DNA from: CAZESH01 sp964514665
Lineage (GTDB): Bacteria > Bacillota > Bacilli > Paenibacillales > KCTC-25726
Direction of reading: 5' to 3'
DNA length: 9,522 nt
Assembly (NCBI GenBank): GCA_964514665.1
Contig: CAZESH010000160.1
Location: 1 to 9,522 of the forward strand
Part shown: in pieces, positions 6,364-9,522 of the stretch
How positions within the stretch are numbered: the first letter of the stretch is position 1
Layout: every line of letters starts with the position of its first letter
Notes under the pieces: model-generated
Databases searched by the model: none
What the model was told of the DNA's origin: nothing
Seen by the model: only the letters and a program-made list of their open reading frames with translations
Position numbers and translations under genes: made by a program

Positions 6364-8173
6364 TTTGTCCGATCAAGCGTTCGCCGAAACCGAGCGGTTT
6401 AAAGTCCTCGGCGCTCGCTTCCTTTATTTTTTTCAAGGAACCGAAATGGCGGATCAGCTGTTTCCGGCGCTTCTCGCCAATTCCCGGAATCGCGTCGAGG
6501 CGGGAAGCGACCATTGATTTCGCCCGTGTCTGGCGGTGAAAGGTAACGGCAAAGCGATGCACTTCATCCTGGATCCGCTGCAGCAGGTAAAATTCCTGGC
6601 TGTCGCGGGGAATCGGCACCACCTCCGGAGGATCGCCCATCAGCAGCTGTGCGGTCTTGTGCTTTTCATTTTTGGCCAGCCCGCAAACCGGGATATATAA
6701 GCCCAATTCGTTTTCCAGCACGTCCACGGCTGTCGCAATCTGACCTTTCCCCCCGTCAATCACGATCAAGTCGGGCATTGCCAAGCTGTCTTTCAGCACC
6801 CGTTCATAGCGGCGCCGGATCACCTCCCGCATCGTTCCCACATCATCGGGCCCGCTTACCGTTCTGATCTTGTATTTGCGGTATTCCTTTCTGTCCGGTT
6901 TGCCGTCGGTGAACACTACCATTGCCGATACGGGATCGCTGCCTTGAATGTTGGAGTTGTCGAATGCTTCAATGCGGCGGATCACGCCGGTTCCAATCCA
7001 ATTGCCCAAATTTTCCGCAGCCTTGCTTGTACGCGCCTCGTCACGCTCCAACAGCCTGAATTTCTCCTCCAAAGCCATTCTCGCGTTATCTCCGGCCATC
7101 CCGACCATCTTTTTCTTCATCCCGCGCTGCGGTACATGAACCTTCACCTTGAGCCAGGATTCAAGCGTCTGCTGAATGTCCGCCGACTCTTCGCCGCCCG
7201 CGGCTTCGGAGTCATCCGGCAGCAGGATTTCCTTCGGAAGCGCAGGGTTTTCACTGTAATATTGCGAAACAAACGTGATGAAATCCTCATAAGCTCCTCC
7301 GTAAAAAGGAAACATGGAAGCATGCCGCTCGATCATTTTTCCGTTTCTCATATAGAGGATCTGCACGCACATCCAGCCTTTATCGACGGCAAATCCGAAA
7401 ATGTCCCGATCGGTCATGTCATTCATGGAGATCGTCTGTTTTTCCATCACCAGCCCGATATGGCGGATCAGATCGCGAAGCTCCCCTGCCCGCTCAAAAT
7501 TGAGCTGCTCTGAGGCCTCGTGCATTTTTTCCGTGAGGTCGCGGCGAATCTCATCCTCTCCCCCGTTAAGGAAGCGGATGATTTCCTGTACCATTTGATC
7601 GTTCGTGGCTGCATCCACCGGATGGACGCAGGGAGCCAGACACTGTCCGATATGATAGTACAAGCACACCTTATCCGGCAGCGTTTTGCATTTGCGCAGC
7701 GGATACATCCGGTCCAGCAGCTTCTTCGTCTGCTGTGCGGCGAAAGCGTTCGGATACGGGCCGAAATATTTGCCTTTATCCTTTTTCACCTTGCGCGTGA
7801 CCTCCAAGCGCGGATGCTCGTCCCCGGTCACCTTAATGTACGGGAACGATTTGTCATCCTTCAGCAGCACGTTATAACGCGGATGATACTGCTTGATTAA
7901 ATTGCATTCGAGAATCAGCGCCTCCATATTGCTGGCGGTCACAATATATTCAAAATCGCGGATTTCATTTACGAGATGCTGCGTTTTCGCGTCATGGCTG
8001 CCGCTGAAATACGAGCGCACGCGGTTTTTCAGCACCTTGGCCTTGCCGACATAAATCACCGCCCCCTCGCCATTTTTCATCAAATAGCAGCCGGGCTTGT
8101 CGGGCAGCAAGGAAAGCTTGTGTCGGATGGCTTCACGAGTATGCGATTTTTCGTCAAATGAGGATTGTTTCAT
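6320..8173 (-). CDS. uvrC: Excinuclease ABC subunit C (UvrC)
   Basis: Dual-incision nuclease of nucleotide excision repair, cutting 3' and 5' of a lesion after UvrA2B2 recognition. It has 617 residues, a normal length. The N-terminal GIY-YIG nuclease is at about 24-100: GCY at 28-30, IYVGKA at 40-45, Arg51, Tyr55 and a conserved Glu in NMEALILE. Four cysteines (162, 170, 178, 182) match the Fe-S-type cysteine set reported for E. coli UvrC. The UVR domain that binds UvrB is near 203-238. The RNase H-like nuclease has Asp405 (FDNSNIQG), Asp473 (VIDGGKGQI) and His539 (EVHRFAV). Two helix-hairpin-helix motifs end the protein (DAIPGIGEKRRKQL onward). I chose ATG 8173, behind AAAGGGGGGAG (8178-8188), over in-frame TTG 8191. 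The 3' end overlaps the protease gene by 44 bp. Confidence 0.97.
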   Translation of the reverse strand: MKQSSFDEKSHTREAIRHKLSLLPDKPGCYLMKNGEGAVIYVGKAKVLKNRVRSYFSGSHDAKTQHLVNEIRDFEYIVTASNMEALILECNLIKQYHPRYNVLLKDDKSFPYIKVTGDEHPRLEVTRKVKKDKGKYFGPYPNAFAAQQTKKLLDRMYPLRKCKTLPDKVCLYYHIGQCLAPCVHPVDAATNDQMVQEIIRFLNGGEDEIRRDLTEKMHEASEQLNFERAGELRDLIRHIGLVMEKQTISMNDMTDRDIFGFAVDKGWMCVQILYMRNGKMIERHASMFPFYGGAYEDFITFVSQYYSENPALPKEILLPDDSEAAGGEESADIQQTLESWLKVKVHVPQRGMKKKMVGMAGDNARMALEEKFRLLERDEARTSKAAENLGNWIGTGVIRRIEAFDNSNIQGSDPVSAMVVFTDGKPDRKEYRKYKIRTVSGPDDVGTMREVIRRRYERVLKDSLAMPDLIVIDGGKGQIATAVDVLENELGLYIPVCGLAKNEKHKTAQLLMGDPPEVVPIPRDSQEFYLLQRIQDEVHRFAVTFHRQTRAKSMVASRLDAIPGIGEKRRKQLIRHFGSLKKIKEASAEDFKPLGFGERLIGQIIEALREQEEQDPS

Positions 8174-8229
8174 CGTGCTCCCCCCTTTCAAGCTTATCTT
8201 GCCATTGAAGAAATTATCCTGCTGATCCT

Positions 8230-8258
8230 ATTGTATAAAATCTCCGCCGCGTCAACAA
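8230..8258 (-). promoter_or_regulatory. Candidate uvrC promoter
   Basis: On the minus strand TTGTTG (8258-8253) and TACAAT (8235-8230) are 17 nt apart, a good SigA match about 57 nt before the uvrC ATG. TTGACG (8255-8250) overlaps it but would leave only 14 nt, too short. An inverted repeat CAACAA-N7-TTGTTG (8253-8271, palindromic TGCGCA in the middle) overlies the -35. No Bacillus LexA-type box (GAAC-N4-GTTC) is seen. Confidence 0.5.
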
Positions 8259-8301
8259 TGCGCAGTTGTTGCTAATGGCCCGGAAAAATGCGCACATGTA
8301 A

Positions 8302-8332
8302 AAGCGTTTCTCCATCGAATGAAGAAACGCTT
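8302..8332 (-). terminator. Rho-independent terminator of trxA
   Basis: A perfect 10-bp stem, AAGCGTTTCT with AGAAACGCTT, and an 11-nt loop lie 14 nt after the trxA stop. On the minus strand the stem runs into TTTTA, so the U-tract is short. It separates trxA from the uvrC promoter, meaning uvrC does not depend on trxA transcription. Confidence 0.75.
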
Positions 8333-8346
8333 ATGACAGCTGAAAA

Positions 8347-8673
8347 TTAATTCAAATAGCGGTTAACTACGTTTTTTAATGCTTCCTTTGGCTGGAATCC
8401 GATGATTTTCTCAACCGGAGTACCATCCTTGAATATGATCAAGGTAGGGATGCTCATTACGCCATAACGGGCAGCGGATTCCGGATTATCATCCACATTG
8501 AGCTTGGCTACCTTCAGCTGATCTCCAAGCTCTCCGTTCAGTTCTTCCAATACCGGTGCGATCATTTTGCACGGTCCGCACCAAGGCGCCCAAAAATCCA
8601 CAATCACAGCGCCGGAATCTTTAGATTCCACTTCGCTCTTGAAGGATTGGTCGCTAATCGTCACAATTGCCAT
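8347..8673 (-). CDS. trxA: Thioredoxin TrxA
   Basis: Cytoplasmic thiol-disulfide reductase that keeps protein thiols reduced, supplies electrons to enzymes such as ribonucleotide reductase, and is itself reduced by thioredoxin reductase. It has 108 residues, normal for a bacterial thioredoxin. The active site WCGPC is at 31-35 (Cys32, Cys35), the buried Asp26 is in VDFWA, and the cis-proline is Pro76 in SIPTL; all match E. coli numbering exactly. The single thioredoxin fold fills the protein, with no signal peptide. The ATG at 8673-8671 follows a strong AAAGGAGGA (8680-8688). The gene is monocistronic by its own terminator, and it diverges from a small membrane protein gene across about 267 bp that hold two possible promoters for trxA. 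Confidence 0.97.
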   Translation of the reverse strand: MAIVTISDQSFKSEVESKDSGAVIVDFWAPWCGPCKMIAPVLEELNGELGDQLKVAKLNVDDNPESAARYGVMSIPTLIIFKDGTPVEKIIGFQPKEALKNVVNRYLN

Positions 8674-8730
8674 CGTTACTTCCTCCTTTAAAGCTGAAAA
8701 TACACATTTCTCGATGTTAATTCGGCAGAA

Positions 8731-8772
8731 TTTATACTACCACATTAAGGTAATTTGAACAAGAGTAGTATA
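8731..8772 (-). promoter_or_regulatory. Candidate tandem trxA promoter region
   Basis: Two -10-like elements on the minus strand sit in related sequence. TATACT (8772-8767) and TATAAA (8736-8731) both lie within or right after a TGTGGTA heptamer (8777-8771 and 8744-8738, 33 bp apart). The proximal one has TTCAAA (8759-8754) at 17 nt; the distal one has only a weak -35 (TTATGA at 18 nt). TATACTAC (8733-8740) and GTAGTATA (8765-8772) form an inverted repeat of 8-bp arms. The leader from the proximal promoter would be about 50 nt. Confidence 0.35.
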
Positions 8773-8866
8773 CCACAATTCAGTTGGTTTTCATAACATC
8801 CCCGCAGCTGCCCGAAATCATGCTTGAACCAATCAGAAAACAAAATCACTCCAAGAAAAATCTCCC

Positions 8867-8896
8867 TTTACAATCGGGAAACAATTTGGGTATACT
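8867..8896 (+). promoter_or_regulatory. Promoter of the small membrane protein gene
   Basis: TTTACA (8867-8872) and TATACT (8891-8896) are 18 nt apart, a good SigA match. It lies about 45 nt upstream of the start codon of the small gene, which supports that gene being expressed. Confidence 0.5.
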
Positions 8897-8940
8897 AACA
8901 ATAAAGTTGCTGTAATGTTAATGCTTTAGGAGGATTAATG

Positions 8941-9087
8941 ATGAACGAATCGAACCATCCCGAACTGCACGTGAATGAAGAACCGAGAAACGATTTCTCC
9001 GATGTGCTCATCGGCTTCGGTGGAATGTTCACATTCATGATCGTTGTCGCGATCATTTTTACCGTCATCGAAATCATGACCCGTTAA
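8941..9087 (+). CDS. Small single-helix membrane protein, function unknown
   Basis: A 48-residue protein with a charged N-terminal part (about residues 1-19, rich in Asn and Glu) and one hydrophobic helix from about 22 to 45 (VLIGFGGMFTFM onward), ending in MTR. AGGAGG (8928-8933) stands 7 nt before ATG 8941 and 4 nt before the adjacent in-frame ATG 8938, so 8941 is preferred. The gene has a good promoter upstream and an intrinsic terminator 21 nt downstream, hence is a self-contained unit. The RNDF-D-IGFGG pattern before the helix reminds me of short Bacillales proteins of the YqzM-like type, but I am not certain of that family. It diverges from trxA and converges on dnaI. No function can be stated. 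Confidence 0.75.
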   Translation: MNESNHPELHVNEEPRNDFSDVLIGFGGMFTFMIVVAIIFTVIEIMTR

Positions 9088-9108
9088 GGCAATTTCCAAA
9101 CCGAAACC

Positions 9109-9140
9109 AAAAGGTCTGGTATTCTAACCAGACCTTTTTT
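9109..9140 (+). terminator. Intrinsic terminator, probably bidirectional
   Basis: A perfect 12-bp stem, AAAAGGTCTGGT with ACCAGACCTTTT, has a 6-nt loop and is followed on the plus strand by two more T, giving a run of six. On the minus strand the same hairpin ends in TTTT, so it can also stop dnaI transcripts, whose stop codon is 26 nt upstream of the stem in that direction. It is strong for the small gene and weaker for dnaI. Confidence 0.85.
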
Positions 9141-9165
9141 GCTGTCCATTTTCGGCGAACCCTCT

Positions 9166-9522
9166 TCAAATGCCCCGTTTGTTCGTACCGCATACCTCGA
9201 TCACGTCCACAAACGGACGAATGCGGTCCATGATCCGCCGGCCCTTGTATTCTTCTTCTCCGTCCTTGCTCGTAAAGCTGAAATGGCGCTCCAACGATTC
9301 CAGATCGTAATTGGAGGTGAAAAAGGTCGGCTTGCGGTTCATTCTGTAATTCAAAATCGCTCCCATCACATGATCCCTTACCCAAGGATTCAAATTTTCC
9401 GCGCCGACATCGTCAAAAATCAGCAGATCGGTTTCCTTCATCAGCTCAACCGTATCCTTCAACTTTTGCGGCTCTTGGAACATTGTTTTCAAATCCTCGA
9501 CAAACTCGGGCATGTATACAAT
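9166..9522 (-). CDS. dnaI: Primosomal protein / helicase loader DnaI, C-terminal part (cut by window edge)
   Basis: AAA+ ATPase that loads the replicative helicase DnaC onto DNA at the origin and at restarting forks. Only the last 118 residues are in view, of about 310 in B. subtilis. The frame stays open to position 9522, so the Met at 9513 is internal. Visible are the Walker B stretch LLIFDDVGAE, WVRDHVMGAILNYRM, sensor 1 in PTFFTSNYDLESLERHF, and RIMDRIRPF with the likely arginine finger. The Walker A and the zinc-binding N-terminal domain lie outside the window. The wording is closer to DnaI than to E. coli DnaC or IstB-type transposon ATPases, and no transposase is nearby. In B. subtilis dnaI follows dnaB; its upstream neighbours cannot be seen here. 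Confidence 0.92.
   Translation of the reverse strand: MVYMPEFVEDLKTMFQEPQKLKDTVELMKETDLLIFDDVGAENLNPWVRDHVMGAILNYRMNRKPTFFTSNYDLESLERHFSFTSKDGEEEYKGRRIMDRIRPFVDVIEVCGTNKRGI

Noticed and set aside
6387..6432. Possible terminator for the protease gene inside uvrC (CGAGCG/CGCTCG followed by a T-rich run)
   Set aside because: The stem is only 6 bp with a 15-nt loop, and the T run begins too far from it; it is coding sequence of uvrC and probably chance.
6944..7513. 189-codon open frame on the plus strand opposite uvrC
   Set aside because: A shadow of uvrC in GC-rich codons; no recognisable domain and no promoter or ribosome binding site.
9166..9522. Transposon-type ATPase (IstB) as an alternative to DnaI
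   Set aside because: Sequence around DDVGAE, the WVRD stretch and FFTSNY fits DnaI better, and no transposase or inverted repeats are present.

Overview
The window looks like chromosomal DNA of a Gram-positive, aerobic member of the Bacillales, most likely of the Paenibacillaceae type. The grounds are strong AGGAGG-type ribosome binding sites, a Bacillus-type succinate dehydrogenase with a single five-helix di-heme cytochrome subunit, a DnaI-type helicase loader, a Ktr potassium channel, and mid-range GC by eye. The species cannot be named from sequence alone.

Layout from left to right. (1) At 1-2167, minus strand, lie sdhC and a 3'-truncated sdhA, with sdhB presumably just outside the window. 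(2) At 2397-3290, plus strand, a LysR-type regulator gene diverges from sdhC across a 229-bp intergenic region that holds a candidate sdh promoter, a catabolite-response-like site and a dyad resembling a LysR box. (3) At 3280-4620, minus strand, is a KtrB/KtrD-type potassium transporter membrane subunit. (4) At 4774-6363, plus strand, is a large CPBP (CAAX-like) intramembrane protease carrying an extracytoplasmic domain of roughly 190 residues. (5) At 6320-8173, minus strand, is uvrC. (6) At 8347-8673, minus strand, is trxA, with a hairpin terminator between it and uvrC. (7) At 8941-9087, plus strand, is a 48-residue single-helix membrane protein gene with its own promoter and a probably bidirectional terminator. 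(8) From 9166 to the right edge, minus strand, is the C-terminal part of dnaI.

trxA, uvrC and sdhCA run in the same direction and order as I recall from Bacillus subtilis (trxA-uvrC-lysC-yslB-sdhCAB). Here the space between uvrC and sdhC holds lysR, ktrB and the protease gene instead, so these three look like a lineage-specific block inside conserved housekeeping synteny. The block is tightly packed. lysR and ktrB overlap tail to tail by 11 bp, and the protease gene and uvrC overlap tail to tail by 44 bp; neither junction has a convincing terminator. The ktrB and protease promoters appear to lie on top of each other.

No mobile element, tRNA, rRNA, CRISPR array or phage gene was seen. I found no clear-cut new system. 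The best leads are the protease with its two-module ectodomain, the regulatory region between sdhC and lysR, and the small membrane protein.
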